DNA from: Cloeon dipterum
Lineage: Eukaryota > Arthropoda > Insecta > Ephemeroptera > Baetidae
NCBI RefSeq assembly: GCF_949628265.1
Contig: NC_088786.1
Coordinates: 21,225,681-21,289,680, forward strand
Direction: 5' to 3'
DNA: 64,000 nucleotides
The notes beneath the pieces are model-generated. The model ran no database searches. It was not told where the DNA came from and worked only from the letters and a program-made list of their open reading frames with translations. Of the stretch, positions 33,594 to 46,660 are shown in pieces (position 1 is the stretch's first letter; the number at the start of each line of letters is the position of its first letter). A program made the position numbers and the translations under genes.

Positions 33594-36500
33594 TTACTCT
33601 CTGCTCTTGGCCTTCTTAGCTTTGGGAGTGTCATTCTGCTCGACAGCGGCCACCGGTTCAGCGGCCCTGGTCTTGCGGCCGCCGATCTGCACCTGCGACT
33701 GGGCCGTCAGTTGCAGTGAAATAGCGCTTGTGTTGAGCTTCTCGGCCAGCAGCACCTCCTTCAGGCCGGCCATCTTGCGCGAGTGCAGACGCAGGCTGGG
33801 CCGCTGCTGCTCCTCGTCCGGCACCGGCGTGGTCGGCAGCGGAGACGCGTTGTCCACGAACGGGTTTCCGACGCCACGCAGCAGGTAGCTTGGGTTCAGC
33901 AGCGTCTCGCTGCACGCCTCCGTCAGGGCTGCGATGCTTGGGTGCGTGGCCGTCTGCGCCGCGGCCAGGCCGCTCAGCTGCGCCTCGATCTCGTTATTGT
34001 TGTTCAGGTACTTGGAGCGATCAGAGCCCAGATCCTCTTCGGCCAGGCTGATGTCCACCTGGGCCCTTACCGACGCATCAAACTGCGGGAAAAGAGAGCG
34101 CTCGGCAAAAGATTCTATAAGGTTGAACGCTAACTTCGGATGAAAAAATAACCAATTGTCCAACATGCTCACGTACCAAAACCCAAAACGGTTGCTAGAG
34201 CCGGTTTAGAAACATTTAAAGACCACCTTTAACAAAGTTTCTGAGCACACCAATCGATTCTTGAGGGTTGAATTAGGTATAGTTGTTATTTTTTCCGGTC
34301 AAAAAGTGCAGCGCGACGTGCGTAGCACAAGTATAACTTTTTTACCGCCAAAAATATGAACTTATTTGTAAGAAATGCGCATGCGTCAGAGCTGACACCT
34401 GAAACACGCCAATCGCCGGCTGCTAGCGGCTGACGTGACGCATCTCTTCGGCCACATCAGCTCTGACGCATGCGCAGTTCTCGCATATAGATTCATATTT
34501 TTGGCGGTAAAGAAAGTTCTACTTGTGCAACGCACATCACGCTGCACATTTTGACCGGAAAAAATATCCACTTCACCTAATTCAACCCTCAAGAATCGAT
34601 TGGTGTGCTCAGAAACTTCGTCAAAGACAGTCTTTAATTTCAGAAAATTGGGTTAGAATTTAAAATTCACTGTAATTTAGAAAAAATGTTTAGACAAAGA
34701 TGCCTTAAAGTCTCTAGTTTGATAAAACATTTAAATAGCCAGAAATACCTAAATGATTGAAATAGCTTGTACCTTAGAAATGGCATTAACGAGTGGCTTG
34801 GCCCAGCCAATGTGCAAAACAGGAGTGGCACTGCCCTCCTCCCAGCGGCAAATTCCGTCGTAGAAGCGGAGCAGCGAGGCGAAGCACTCCGGGTCCTTCA
34901 GGATTGAGTGCGCGCTGATGCCCGAGCTTTCCACCTTGATGGCGTATGGAATCAACTCGTTGGCAATCTCAAGGAACTCTTTGTAGATCTCCTCGTCATC
35001 ACGGTTGTAGTTGTATCTGCGGTAAACAACCGTCAGGTCGATTTTCGAAAAGAAAATTTCGCCAGTCTTACAATTGGATCACGTCTGCTGCGTTAGCCCA
35101 ACTTTCAAATGCCTCTTTGTACATGTTGTGCCTGTAGTAGTAGCCTCCCTGGTACGTGTATGGGTAGACGTGGTGGTTCTTGTAGTAGCTCCTGGCCGAC
35201 GTAATCGCTTCTTTGAACAGGGAAGCACAGGAAGCCCGGCCCGGAGTGGGAAACAACTCTTCGAGGTCCCCTAAATTGCCTGTTGAGGCAAGGTTTGGAT
35301 CGAAATTAAAAAATTACGCTCTTCATTTTAAAAATTAGCTGGGCAAAAAATTACGAAAATAATTAAATAAACAGAAGAAAAATTCGGCTAAAATTTATGT
35401 TTAAAGTCTAATTTAATGCAACAGTAAAACGTATTTTTACAAGTGAAAAATACTTTTGACGGTTTTGACTAAGAAATTGATCAAAAGTTTTGAAATCTAT
35501 TAAACCGACACAAAGGTTTCTTGCGCAAAGCAAGAGATGTAAATCAACGGATGTTTGCCGATATTGACAGTTTTATAAGCCCTTTACACGATTTTAGCAG
35601 TTTAAGAAAATTTTAAGAATGTTTAAAATATCAAAATGTTTTAAAATTGCATGATTCGTACTGATTTGATGGTTCCGTAACAATTGAGACCTCTGAAAAA
35701 ATATAAATAATTTCATCTTAATTTCACAGCCCTAAATGATGAACGCATCATATCCAGAAATAAGATTTCATAGACATCTCTCGATTTTTATAGACTTCAT
35801 TTATAAAATTTGTCATATTCAGCGTTCCACAATTTTTCAATGCGTGAAAAGGCACCACAGGTTTTAGCGTAAAAAGCAAAACAGTCGGAAAACCCCACCA
35901 ATTTTGGGTTTTACAGCATGTATCTGAGTTTTTCTGGGATATTCCTAAAAAGCTCATATTTCATGTCAAACCAGACAGAAAGTATGAAAAAATATTCGAA
36001 CCGTACAACATCCAACATCAATTGTTTAAGATCTAATAGAAGCGCATATACGTTTCGGTAAAAGGCAAAAATGTACGGAAAACCCAGCATTAAGTTTTAT
36101 TTTTTTCCCGAAAAATAGGCAGGGTTTAGTGAACCGTGGTCGCATTTTTGCCTGACTTGGGTTTTTTTTTGTTTTGAGTGGGTTATGCTCAATTATAGGC
36201 AACTTTAATGTACAGTCAATACAGCGTAAATTGAAGTTGTTTGGATTACCGAGTGCCATGGGGTATTTCTTCATGTGGCCCATGTCATAGAGCAGCCAGA
36301 GCAGTTCCTGCTGCAGAATGGCGACCTCGATGGCGTCATTCGTGAGATTCAGACTCGGATTGATGGACGACACCAGAGCCACGACCTCCATGTGCCTGGT
36401 GCACTTGACAGCGTTTCCCTTCAGGTAGAGCCACCCTGAGCCATCCTCCACCACCAACTGTCCCCGTTTGTCCTCGTTACCCTTGCCTGAGAATTTCGAA

Positions 36501-37890
36501 TGTCGGGCGTCGCAAAAAGGTGTCGGCAGATTTTTGCAATTTTTTGTTACCGTGCCAAGTGACTTCCGCTGTTTGCTGTTTTCCCGGCTCTCCAAAGGTG
36601 ACCCACGCGTGGTCTTCCGAGAGAGCCAGGTGCACGTCCTTGAAGCCGAGCGCCTGGCATCCTGCCACAACAGCAAATGCGACACCGAAGCAGTCGAGTT
36701 TGTTGCCTGAAATTCACGCGATTCGTCAAATGAGTGACGATAACGTGGCACTTTATTCCTTGAGTGATAATTACGTGGAAACTCACACCACAATTTATGC
36801 ATTTTATTATTGAGGATTTTAAAAAAAAAATTTAATCATAGCATAAGGTAAAGGTTGTTTTCGATTTTCCAGTTCTCAAGCCGTGCCATTATCGTAATTA
36901 TTAGCTGATGCACTGCACTACCTGTCTGAAACTAACTGCGCAGCAATGCATTTGACAAAATGAATATGTAGTTATAGCGATGCGCGTCAAAAATCAATAG
37001 TCCAGTGACGCAAGATTGCGCAATTATATCACTGGGAATACCACGCAAAATCAATCAGTGCAACGCGTAAGCAGAAAACCCTCAGAGCCGGGAGCCGGTC
37101 GAGAATAAACTAGAAGTGTGATATATTTTTTTTGTTTTAAAAAAAAGCTAGAATACTTCTAGAATGTTCAAATAGGTTAAATTTGCCAAAATTAAATATA
37201 TTATATGATATTTTTACCATTGGCAACAATAAAAAAGTCAAATAAATGAGATAGATTATTTTTAAAAGAAATTAATTTTTTAGGGGAAGGGTAAAAAAAT
37301 ATCTGACACTGATTTAATAAACTGTTCTTAAATATTTAAATATTAAAGCCCATTCCAGAATTTATAAAGTTTAAAACTAAAAAATTCTGGAATTTTCTAC
37401 CCCAAAATTGGAGAACGCACCTCCACCAACTACTAACCATTATTTCGACAAGCAAGGAAAAGCAAACCATCACTCTACCTGTCAGGTAGCTGTAGATACT
37501 CTGCAGGTGTGCCCTTTCATTGTAGTGTCTGCGCGTCAGGGAATTCCAGATGACGTCGGACACCTTCTTGATGAGCTCCCTGGACGCAAAGCGCTTTTCG
37601 TAAAGTGTCAGGTCTACCGAACCTTTGAGGATGGCGTGGAACTTGGTGTGCAGCGCCTCGGCGATGTGCAGCTCGAGCGGCGGCAGCCGGACAGTGTCCG
37701 ACGGCGGCAGCTCAACCTCGTCGAACGAGGCCGGACGGCTACACGTCAGCGAGTTCTCGACGGCACCCACGACGATGGACAGCAGCGCCAAGTCTGGCTC
37801 CGGCGTCTCTAGCTGCTGTCTGAAGAGTCGCACGATCGAGGCCACGTCGGCCAGGGGAAAGCATTGTTCGACCACTGGCTCAAGTGCCAT
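33594..37890 (-). CDS. Mnn1: Menin (multiple endocrine neoplasia 1 orthologue)
   Basis: Nuclear scaffold protein of MLL/Trithorax-related histone H3K4 methyltransferase complexes; it also binds JunD in vertebrates (family knowledge). Six exons on the minus strand: 37890-37479, 36706-36551, 36486-36250, 35279-35072, 35016-34773 and 34082-33594, all in phase, encode 581 residues (human about 610). Signature stretches in order are [124 protein letters not shown] and, near the end, [21 protein letters not shown] basic tail (KAKKAKSRE) may be a nuclear localisation signal. GTG at 37899 lies just upstream in frame, but ATG at 37890 matches the family start. The intron between exons 5 and 6 hosts a MITE. 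Confidence 0.96.
34216..34637. repeat. Complete foldback MITE inside a menin intron
   Basis: Two arms of about 190 bp are inverse copies: left AAAGACCACCTTTAACAAAG (34217), AGCACACCAATCGATTCTTG and TGCGCATGCGTCAGAGCTGA; right the reverse of these, ending GACAGTCTTTAA. The short centre (about 34405-34460) is unique. Outer words TTTAAAGAC/GTCTTTAAT leave the target duplication ambiguous. Partial relatives lie at 10478-10640 and 31140-31640. Confidence 0.8.
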
Positions 37891-37899
37891 TGTCCGCAC

Positions 37900-39200
37900 G
37901 CCGTATCATCGGACGACAGCACGGCTGGATAATGCTATCGGACGCCGGTTTTCGCACGTTCACGCGCTTTTCAGACGCACGCCGCTCGCATCGACATAGC
38001 CTCCAACAAGGGACAACGCCGGACGAGTGCGCTTTTCGCGGCGGACAAGCCTGGGAATTTTTTTCTACGCAGCGCCAGCAGTTGGTTGTTTACATCGCGC
38101 AGTAGCCGCTTTTTTCTGCACCTGCCATGTTGGCTGCGCGCAGTGTTGCCAACCCTGCCCTAATATCTTAAATTTAATTCGAACCTAGAGATAACAGAAA
38201 ACACTTCGCTGTGGCAGCGACCAATCCCAGTATCTTTTCCGATTGTAGCAAAATTTGCGTGTTGCAAAAATCGCTCAACAATGTGTGCAAAAATCGAAAA
38301 TCAACTCTTTTGTTTGGGATACTGGGAAAAGGCGCTGCCACAGCGACTTGACTTTATACCCAGCAATATAAAATTCTTGCGAACTTTCAAAGCACATCCA
38401 AGCTGCATTGCTTTTATTTGTGATTAACCAATTTCAATTTTTAAAACTTTACTAACTAGAAATAGTTTAAAAAAGTAAATTTGACGAAAATTTCTTCCGC
38501 ACTTCATGAATTTCTTGCACAGCTCAATTTCCTTTATTGAAGTTAGTTGTAGTACCCTTAGCTTGCCTGTAAAAATGGAGTTTGACACGTGCTCTTTATT
38601 TACAGCATTTCTGCTAAATTAGGCCTTGATTTTGGGGAATTGATACCATCCATTTATTTAAATTGTCGCATTTTAGTGTTTTTTTATTACTGAAGCAAGA
38701 ACGCAACCTTTTCAAATATGTATACTTAAAACATAGTAGACACTCACTTATATATAATATATTCTCATATTTTGTGTTTAGTTATCCACAACCAACACAG
38801 ATTGAATTATACAATTATACATTTTACATCTCTGCCGAGAAGGGCAGCTGACACTTTAGTAAATCCGAATACGACCAATAAATAATCTCTGAAAGTTAAC
38901 ATAGTAAAAGGAATATGCCTTCCCTACATTTCCACGTGCGGGAAGCAGAGTGAAAATAACTTAATTGGTAGCATATTCGGGCACATTTGTGAGAGCGATC
39001 AGTCCATGATTGGTCAACTTCAAGAGCAGCATCTTTCTCCTGGCTGCTGGTTGACCAACGTTTACAAAATTTCTGCAATTGTACATGTATGGTAGTTCAA
39101 TGTTTTTTTTTCTTTTACAAATAATGCGCCACTCACTCTGCAAATAAATGTTTTAAATACAACAGTTCACTCAGCAGTCTTATTGCGTAAGAAATTTCCC
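37900..39200. other. Menin 5' flank and spacer to the DnaJ gene
   Basis: 37.9-38.15 kb is GC-richer and probably holds the menin promoter. 38.36-39.20 kb is AT-rich and includes the presumed DnaJ 3' UTR. No further gene is seen. Confidence 0.5.
38207..38351. repeat. Small foldback (MITE-like) element, copy 2
   Basis: The arms TCGCTGTGGCAGCG...ATCCCAGTATC (38207) and GATACTGGGA...CGCTGCCACAGCGA (ending at about 38351) pair over about 28 bp. Interior words are shared with the element at 16147-16282. Confidence 0.7.
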
Positions 39201-39202
39201 TC

Positions 39203-41502
39203 TCAATTGGGTAGCGTGTCGTAAATGATGTCCCTAGCACTTTGACTCAATGAGTCGGGGAATTTGATGTCAAAACTGACAAGGATGTCGCCCTTTCTGC
39301 TCGGCTCCTTGGGGTGTGGCAGGCCGTAGCCCTGGATTCTCTTTGTTGTAGTTGGTTTGACGATTTCAGTGGTCAGGTTGATCGGGATCTTGTCACCGGC
39401 GAGTGTAGGCACTTCAATAACACAACCGCACAGGGCCTGAAATAAACATATTTATTTTTTTTAAATAATTTTTAAGGTGTAGGATTTAAATATTTAAATT
39501 TTTGAATGACGTCTTTGGTGGTCTCATATTTTTAAATACGTTGCGTTAAATAAGATTCCAACGGTTTTCAAGTTCTTTACATCAAAACAAGCAGCTGGTA
39601 ATACATTACCAATTTTAAACCCTCATTGATTTTGTGAGGCAAATTTGATGCATTTTGAATAATTTGGCCTGACAAAATATGAAAATATTGTAATTTTACT
39701 GATTAAAATTCAACACAAAGACTATTCAGAATCAGATATAGTATCCCATTACAACCAAAATTAAAATTGTGAAAACATTTTAACTAAATCCTAATAGATC
39801 AAGATTGGAGACTTTAAGAGATTTTTTATCCTAGCCAACTGAACAAGGAATGGTTTTTAATTAATTTTAAATGTGTTACAAATGAATTTATGTCAATTTA
39901 AAAAAAAATAAAAGCAAGTAACATGAAATTGTTTCCCTTGAAACAAGAGCAATAAGTTCAGCAAGCCATCGGAATGTTTGGCGCTTGCCTCATGCCTTGT
40001 ATAGCTGAATAAGGTAAAACGGCTCGAATTTTAATTACCTGCTTGAGCGAGATCTTTGCTGTGTAGCGGAGGTCGCTTCCCTCCCGTCTGAGATGTGGGT
40101 GAGGCTTATCTCTGATGATGAACACAATGTCGGCTGGGATCTTGTGCGTGCCCTGGTCGCCCTCCTTCTGGAAGGTGATCTTGGTGCCCGCTTTCCAGCC
40201 CGGTTTGATGCTGATTGTCAGCACCTTGTCCTCCTTCTTCGTCATGCCATCTGGCTGTAGGACCCGGCGCGAAATCTTCATTTTCTTCGTCGTGCCCTTG
40301 GCGATCTCCTCTAGAGTCACATACAGGTCGTGTTCAATTGGAGGGTCCTGCTGCTTGTCCTTTCCCATGCGGCTGCCTGGCCCACCCCCGTGGATGTTGA
40401 ACGACTGTGATCTGTAGGCCGGACCGCCGGGTCGGCCTCCACCAAAGCCACCAAGACTAGCAAATGGGTCGTCAACGTCCATGTCGTCATCACCACCATG
40501 ACTGAAATTAAAAGGAATAAATTAATTCAATACAAGTATAGAGGGGGTGTTCATTAATTCCTACAATATAGCAAACAAATTATTAGATGAAACTTTATAT
40601 CTTAATTTCAGAAAATGATTTTGATTTGAAATTTTCCTCTCTCTTGCTAATGCATATCATAAAAACCGATATTGAGTCAGATATAAAAGTCTGTCTCCAA
40701 ACAAATGGTTTAACTTTGTGTTTTGTAAAATCAGATTGGTTTAGCAGATCCATTCTTTGTTGTTTTTTTTTCAAATTTCAGCACATGGGGGCTACTATTC
40801 CAGTTTGAATGTTCAAGATGTTAAACCAATTTTTAAGATGCACAATACAAAAGTAAATTCCCTAATATATGCTACTGGTCTTGTCTTAATGCCAGAAATT
40901 TCTGGGGTAAAATTAGAATTTGTCAATGTCATTCATCATAGGTCCAGGTATCTTCTTTTGAATTCCAAAAGGTTAAAATTAGAATTTGAGCTTAAATTTA
41001 TAATTTTAATAGAGAAAAAAAGCATTCCTAGATTAAAATCCTTAAATTTTATTTTGTATGGATAAAATTACTGTCAATTTTCTGCTCTGTTCAAAAAATG
41101 TATTACAACTCACCTGAAGAACATTCTGTTTCCTCCTCCCGGCTCGAAAAAGGCACTGAAGGGGTTTGAGTTGCCGAAGAACTGCGCGAAAGTGGCTCGT
41201 GGGTCTCCGTGGAACTGGTATGAGAACTGGGGGCCGTTGGTGTGCATGCCGCCTCCACCGCCCCCGCCGCCAGGAACTCCGCCCTTCAGACCCTCCTCAC
41301 CGAACTGATCGTAAATGTCTCTCTTCTTCTTGTCGCTCAAGACTTCGTACGCCTCGGCGATTTCTTTGAAGCGCTCTTCTGCTCCAGCTGCCTTATTCTT
41401 GTCCGGGTGGTACTTGAGTGCCAGTTTTCTGTATGCCTTCTTGATCTCATCGTCACTGGCGCCTTTGGCAATGCCCAGGGTTTTGTAGTAGTCTTTCCCC
41501 AT
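39203..41502 (-). CDS. DnaJ-1: Type II (class B) Hsp40 co-chaperone, DNAJB1/DnaJ-1-like
   Basis: Co-chaperone that delivers unfolded clients to Hsp70 and stimulates its ATPase in cytosol and nucleus. Three exons on the minus strand (41502-41114, 40501-40039, 39436-39203) join in phase to encode 361 residues. The J domain (1-70) has HPD at 32-34 and the flanking [16 protein letters not shown] helix. A Gly/Phe-rich linker follows ([12 protein letters not shown] to [13 protein letters not shown]), then the C-terminal client-binding domains ([52 protein letters not shown]). There are no CxxCxGxG zinc-finger repeats, hence type II rather than DnaJA. An AG acceptor 10 nt before the ATG implies at least one 5' non-coding exon; a GTGAGT donor at about 42055 is a candidate. 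I found no clear heat-shock elements. Confidence 0.95.
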
Positions 41503-41519
41503 TTTGTCTCTGAAATGAA

Positions 41520-44500
41520 AAAATAGATCAGTTTAGCAATCGATTTTGTAAATAGTTTTGTCAATAGCATGATTTTTTTTTAAAGAAAAAATGCGTTTTC
41601 CTTTTAGTTTTTCACTTTGCGTCACTACTTGTTAATAATGCTATATGTATAGCTAAAGAAGGATTCACAAAAATGTTTCCGGAAAAACTCACTGCATTGC
41701 CAGTATTTCAGAATTTGCGAAAAAATCAGTGGTGCAATTTTTGCAAATAGAAAATTTTGTAAACCCAGGTATAATTTTTTATTTTAACGTGTTATTAGGT
41801 TTTAAGATTAGCTTTTTAGTAATTTCATTCAATATTATTTAAATTATTTGTTGGTATTAAAAGAAACACAATTTTAGCTTCAAACTCAGATTGAGAAGCA
41901 AGATGGATGATGAGCTAATAATTCCCCGATTCGAGTTGGGATTGCCGAGACCACCAACGCATTTTAACTATTTGGAATCGCCGGATTGTCAGTAACGATT
42001 GGAATGCGATACGCTGCAAAGTTTCTATTCGGAATTTGAACGTAAATACCACTCACTTCGACAGTCTTTATCAATATTACATTCATTATCACAAGCAATA
42101 TAATGTTTTAAGCTTTTGAAATTAAATAAGTGGCCACGGTACCAACTGAAAATTACGCGGAAATCGTATTTACACTTAATTATAATCAATCGTATTTTTC
42201 CGCTGAAAATGTAGGCGACGAGCTTGAAAACATAGTTCACACGCCAATAAACGCTGCTTCTGCAAATCCCATCTATTTTCATGCAATGGTCTACGTGAGA
42301 ATGCAATAATAATCGACACGAAGCAAACTTTGAATGGTTTTGACCTAGACACATTTGATTCCGATCAGCGAAAACAAGAGAAATGGCATGTAAACGTCTC
42401 GTGAGCCTCGAGAGTCGGATTTTCCGAGAGGAAGTGTGACAAGGCTTCGTGGCGGTGTGCGTGTTGAGTGACGCGAACAATAATGGAACAAATCGCTGCG
42501 GCAGACACCGGACACTCTCGGCACAATCGGTTGCTTCATTAGCTACTTGCACCTCTGGTTTCATTTCAGCGAAAAAGCAAACGCGCGCGGCGCGTGAGGC
42601 GGCCGAAACGAAAACGCCGTGCCTGCTGCTATGATGCACAGCCCGCCGCTTGTTTGTCACTCCGGGTGAATCAGTTTAATCCCTATTTTAAGACTATCGC
42701 GTGGGCTCTCAAAATATAATTCGCTCCTTATATTCTTTCGTTTATGGCCGCGCCGGCGGCCTTCACCTCGGCTCTTCGGCAGGACCGCCGCTCATTACAG
42801 CCAACGAACATCTGTTTCGGATAAAATAATGCATGCACCGAGTGGATGCGCCAAGGATTGTTTGCCTGCACACTTTCCCCGCGGACCAGTGCACACAATC
42901 GATTTGTTTCAATTAGCAGAAGCGAGTGGGGAACACAGCTCATAAAAGGAAGAATATTGCAGGAGGATAGAAAAACAAGGCCAGGTTATTCTGGTTGACT
43001 ATAGTTTGAGTAAGGCAGAACAGAAAAATTGTGAAATATCCCAGAAACAATTTTTATCTTTACTTGAAATGCACTCTATGAAAATAAAAGTAAATTGCGA
43101 GAAAATCGGCTCCTAGTTTGCATGCTTATCAATTGGTGAGCACACTATCCCTATTGAAAATCAGGCTTTATATCGCGTGAAGGGAAACAAACTAATTCGC
43201 ACACCATTGACTAGATCGCGACGAGATGTATCAAAATTAAGAAAAATTATTGACAAACCATTTCATACATAAAATCCGAAATATAACTTCCACTCTGTAC
43301 TGATTTTATTTGCACATTATTGAGTTTAACTGTTGCCAAATTCGAATGCAAAATGTGCTTAATGGTTGGCCTGTAATCATTACGTTTTATAAATTAATTT
43401 AAAATGTATTACTAAAAATATTACTTTAAAAATATAAATGTGATGAAATTAAGTGTAATTCATGGTTATTTTAACCAAAGACAATAAACGTACATAAATT
43501 TTTCAAATTCAAAGACCCGTGAAATAGTTTTTAGGTTAAATTTATAAACTTTTGAGCAGTAGAATTTGCTATCATTTATTGTCTAGCATTGATTAATTTG
43601 CAAAAAGAAAGTGAAAAAAATAACATAAAAATTTAGTTTTTGTTGTTGCTTAGGAAAAACATAAATAAATTATGTTCACTTTCTATGCGCGCTGATTGTG
43701 AGTGATTGAGCGGCGGACAAGGCATGCATGTTAATCACTCCTTCGCATTTGTGTTTTGTATTATTTGTCACTTCGGAAATCAGCTTGGTGCATGTTGGAT
43801 GGATACAAAATAGGCAATGTTTGCACAGCTGCGCGCCCACGAGGGCAGCGAGCGAGCACAAATTAAAAGACGGGCTCGTTAATCGTGGCAGCGAAATTAA
43901 AATTATGCTAAAGCCCGCGCCAAGGCGATCTCAGACGAAAGCCTTTTTCAACAACAATTGCCACGGCCGCGTCGGCCAAATATGAGCACAAGTACACAAT
44001 TCGAAATGCCGAATCGCGAAAGGTTAAGGTGGTGTGGTGCGCGCGGCTGAAATTAGCATTCAGAGCGCCAGCTCCGGCAATGGTAATAAGATCTAAGATG
44101 TAAGGTCAAAAACGAGATGGGTTTTAATATTCAATTATCCTGCTCAGCTAGGTTTCACTCTTTGCAAGGATTATATCTGTTCAGTTATGACTAATCGTTA
44201 TTTTAGAAGGGAAAAAGTTGCGACAGACATAACGAGCCTGGTGATGTCTTATATACTCTGTTGAAATTCATGAAATAGAATATTACAAGCTAATAATAAG
44301 TTTGATGGCAAAAATATATTATGTTGGGGCCGGTCGAACTGCGGGATTTCCTTGTTTAGAGCACGTGTTTCGTTTTCAGGATAATTATATTAAAATTAAC
44401 TAAAGAAAAATATTTTACATGGGACAACAGTAGATTTTGCAGCTTTAATTAAATGCGTGATGATATTACTTGAGAAGCGAAATTTCGCTCAGACCAATAT

Positions 44501-46640
44501 TTCTTAAAATAAATGGAATTTTGAAATAGAGTGAGTAGCTTGTGTTTACGAGATTCGTCTCAATCGCTTCCCTTTTTCAAGCAATGAGTGCAGCTACTGT
44601 AGTTGATCGTCCCCAATGGTCAGTGTCATTCAAAAGTTCTGTGAATTCATTGAACTTTTGTTTAACATTGCTGATGAGGCCTGAGGGTCGAAAACAGCTG
44701 GCTATCCGATAAGAGAACGTGCGAGATTGTTTTCAACTATCTTCGTTAAGATGCTCTTTCCTTGTGGAGAGATTAATTTAGAAATATGTTATTGTAAAAT
44801 AATATTGTTGAGTATCTATTCAATTAATTTTAGATTTACTTCATCCACTGGCAATGCATTTTAAATATTTAAATTCAAACAACCTAAGAAAACCAATTTG
44901 TAAAACAAAGAGCATGAATAATGATGTTTTTAAAAAAATATAATATAGTATTCTGTACTCTTTACACCTTAAACATGGTCTACTCAAAAAGATAATAGAA
45001 GTAAATGATGACTTGCTTATTTATTGGAAAATTGGAAAGAAAACTCGAGAACTCTTATGTTTGACTTCAAGACAATATTATTACAGTCATTACGAAAAAT
45101 TTGTTTGGCTAAGGTAAAAAAGAGATAATGACACTTTCACACTCCCGATTTCGATCTTTATATAACAGCTTCATTGAAAGAAATATTAAAGGTCTTTAAA
45201 AAAAAATCCAATTGATTCGATCTCGTCAAACAACTTCAAGTAAATCAGCTTGGCACAGACATGCATTAAAACTGTCACATCAAGCGCAAGCGGCTCTTTA
45301 AAAACCCAGTTTAAAAATCGGCACCGGAACAGTAAAACGGGCAGAGAGAAGGGAAAGGCGGCCGGTTCGCCCTGCGGAAGGGACTCCAGGGCGGCGAAAA
45401 TCGAGCATAAGGCCGCGAGGCGCGCGCGTCATCGGCCGGTTATCCTTGTAATACTTGCTGATGCCTTTGTTTGGCTGTGGGCCAAGGTGCGTCCGCCCCC
45501 GAGCCGCCGCCTCAACCTGCCCGCCAAGGGCCACTCACCTCAGCTGCTCTGCTCGTCCTGCGTCCGGACTGTCCGAATGGCTGCGTGTCCCGACTGAAAC
45601 TGCGCTAGACCGTGGGCTGCGCACGTGTGATGATTACGGTGCTCGGAGAGAGGGGGCGCCTTCGAGAAGGATCCAGAACGGCCGCGAAAGATCGCGACGG
45701 TCCGAGCCCTTTCGAGAGCGTCCCGCCCCCCAGACACACAGACTTTTCGGACACGGACAGTTAGGTTCGGCGGCTACGTCAGACGAGATTCGACTGAGAG
45801 TAGCGAAAGGAAGCAGGCTCGCGTTTGGGCTGGGACGTTTGAGCATGACATCATCCAGCAGAGGCAAAACATTTTATGTAATATATTAAACGGCCTGTCA
45901 AACCAGCTGACTATTTTCGTCGAAATTATTTGTGAATTTTTAAGAAAATCGTTGTATCATTTTCAAGTCGACTGATATTTATGCAGTAACACAATCGGTG
46001 TCAACAGCCCTTGCAGCTTCGCATGGCTGGCGTTTGTGTTAACTCGGCAACTGGAAAATGTGTCTAGGTCGGCTCTGAATGACGAAGTGGACAAAAAAAT
46101 AGTCGCGGCTCGTTGCTCATTTGATGCAATTGAATCACGATTGAAATCCAAACCACGGCCCATGGAGATGTAGCCTCGTCTCCACGAATAAGTCTATTTT
46201 TAGCCCAATTTTTCATTTCTCGGCCAGCGCGGATATAAATCACGCACGGCAGCGGATATGTGTACGAGCGCAGTGCACCACGCAAAACAAACTAGACTCG
46301 ACTCACCTCTTCTGCGTGCGCCGTCCGACGAGTTGCTAACAGACCTGGTGCGTGTCCAGCTCAGGTCGCCAATCGGGTCGAAAATCTCCACAGACTGCTG
46401 CTGTTCTCCCCCCGAGTGGGTGTTTTTCGCTCGTCACCTTCGAAAAAGTAACTACTACGAGACGTTTTAGTGTGCTGTTGGACGGAGTGAGCGAGAAGTT
46501 ACAAGAATTTGCAAAAGAGGTCACTCATGCGCGTTTCATTAGCCACGACCACGCCCCCTCTTTGTGCTCACACTCACTCACATGGGCTGTAAAAAGAGGA
46601 GAGAAGAAAACGCAAACAAACTGACAGAAATAGGGAATTA
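41520..46640. other. Long intergenic region with two GC-rich patches
   Basis: 42.35-42.66 kb is GC-richer and likely the DnaJ promoter; the 211-residue minus ORF over it has no family look. 43.7-44.05 kb is a smaller GC-rich patch. 45.25-45.85 kb is GC-rich with CpGs and has a strong minus-strand donor (CAGCTGAG then GTGAGTGG, at about 45539), suggesting a first non-coding exon reading leftward. 46.3-46.65 kb is the AGK 5' flank. The rest is AT-rich and featureless. Confidence 0.45.
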
Positions 46641-46660
46641 ATCGAATCGGCCGATTGAAA

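Noticed and set aside
36026-36250. Extension of menin exon 3 in the 258-residue ORF
   Set aside because: Menin continues through a GTAATC donor at 36249 to the exon at 35279; the ORF beyond is intron read-through.
42025-42660. 211-residue minus-strand ORF
   Set aside because: No family features; it lies over the GC-rich DnaJ promoter or 5' exon region and includes a donor-like GTGAGT near its end.
42300-42700. Heat-shock elements upstream of DnaJ
   Set aside because: Isolated GAA and TTC words occur, but not three in the alternating 5-bp phase.
45250-45889. Arg/Pro-rich ORFs in the GC-rich island
   Set aside because: Composition follows the GC content; several frames on both strands are open and none shows domain features.
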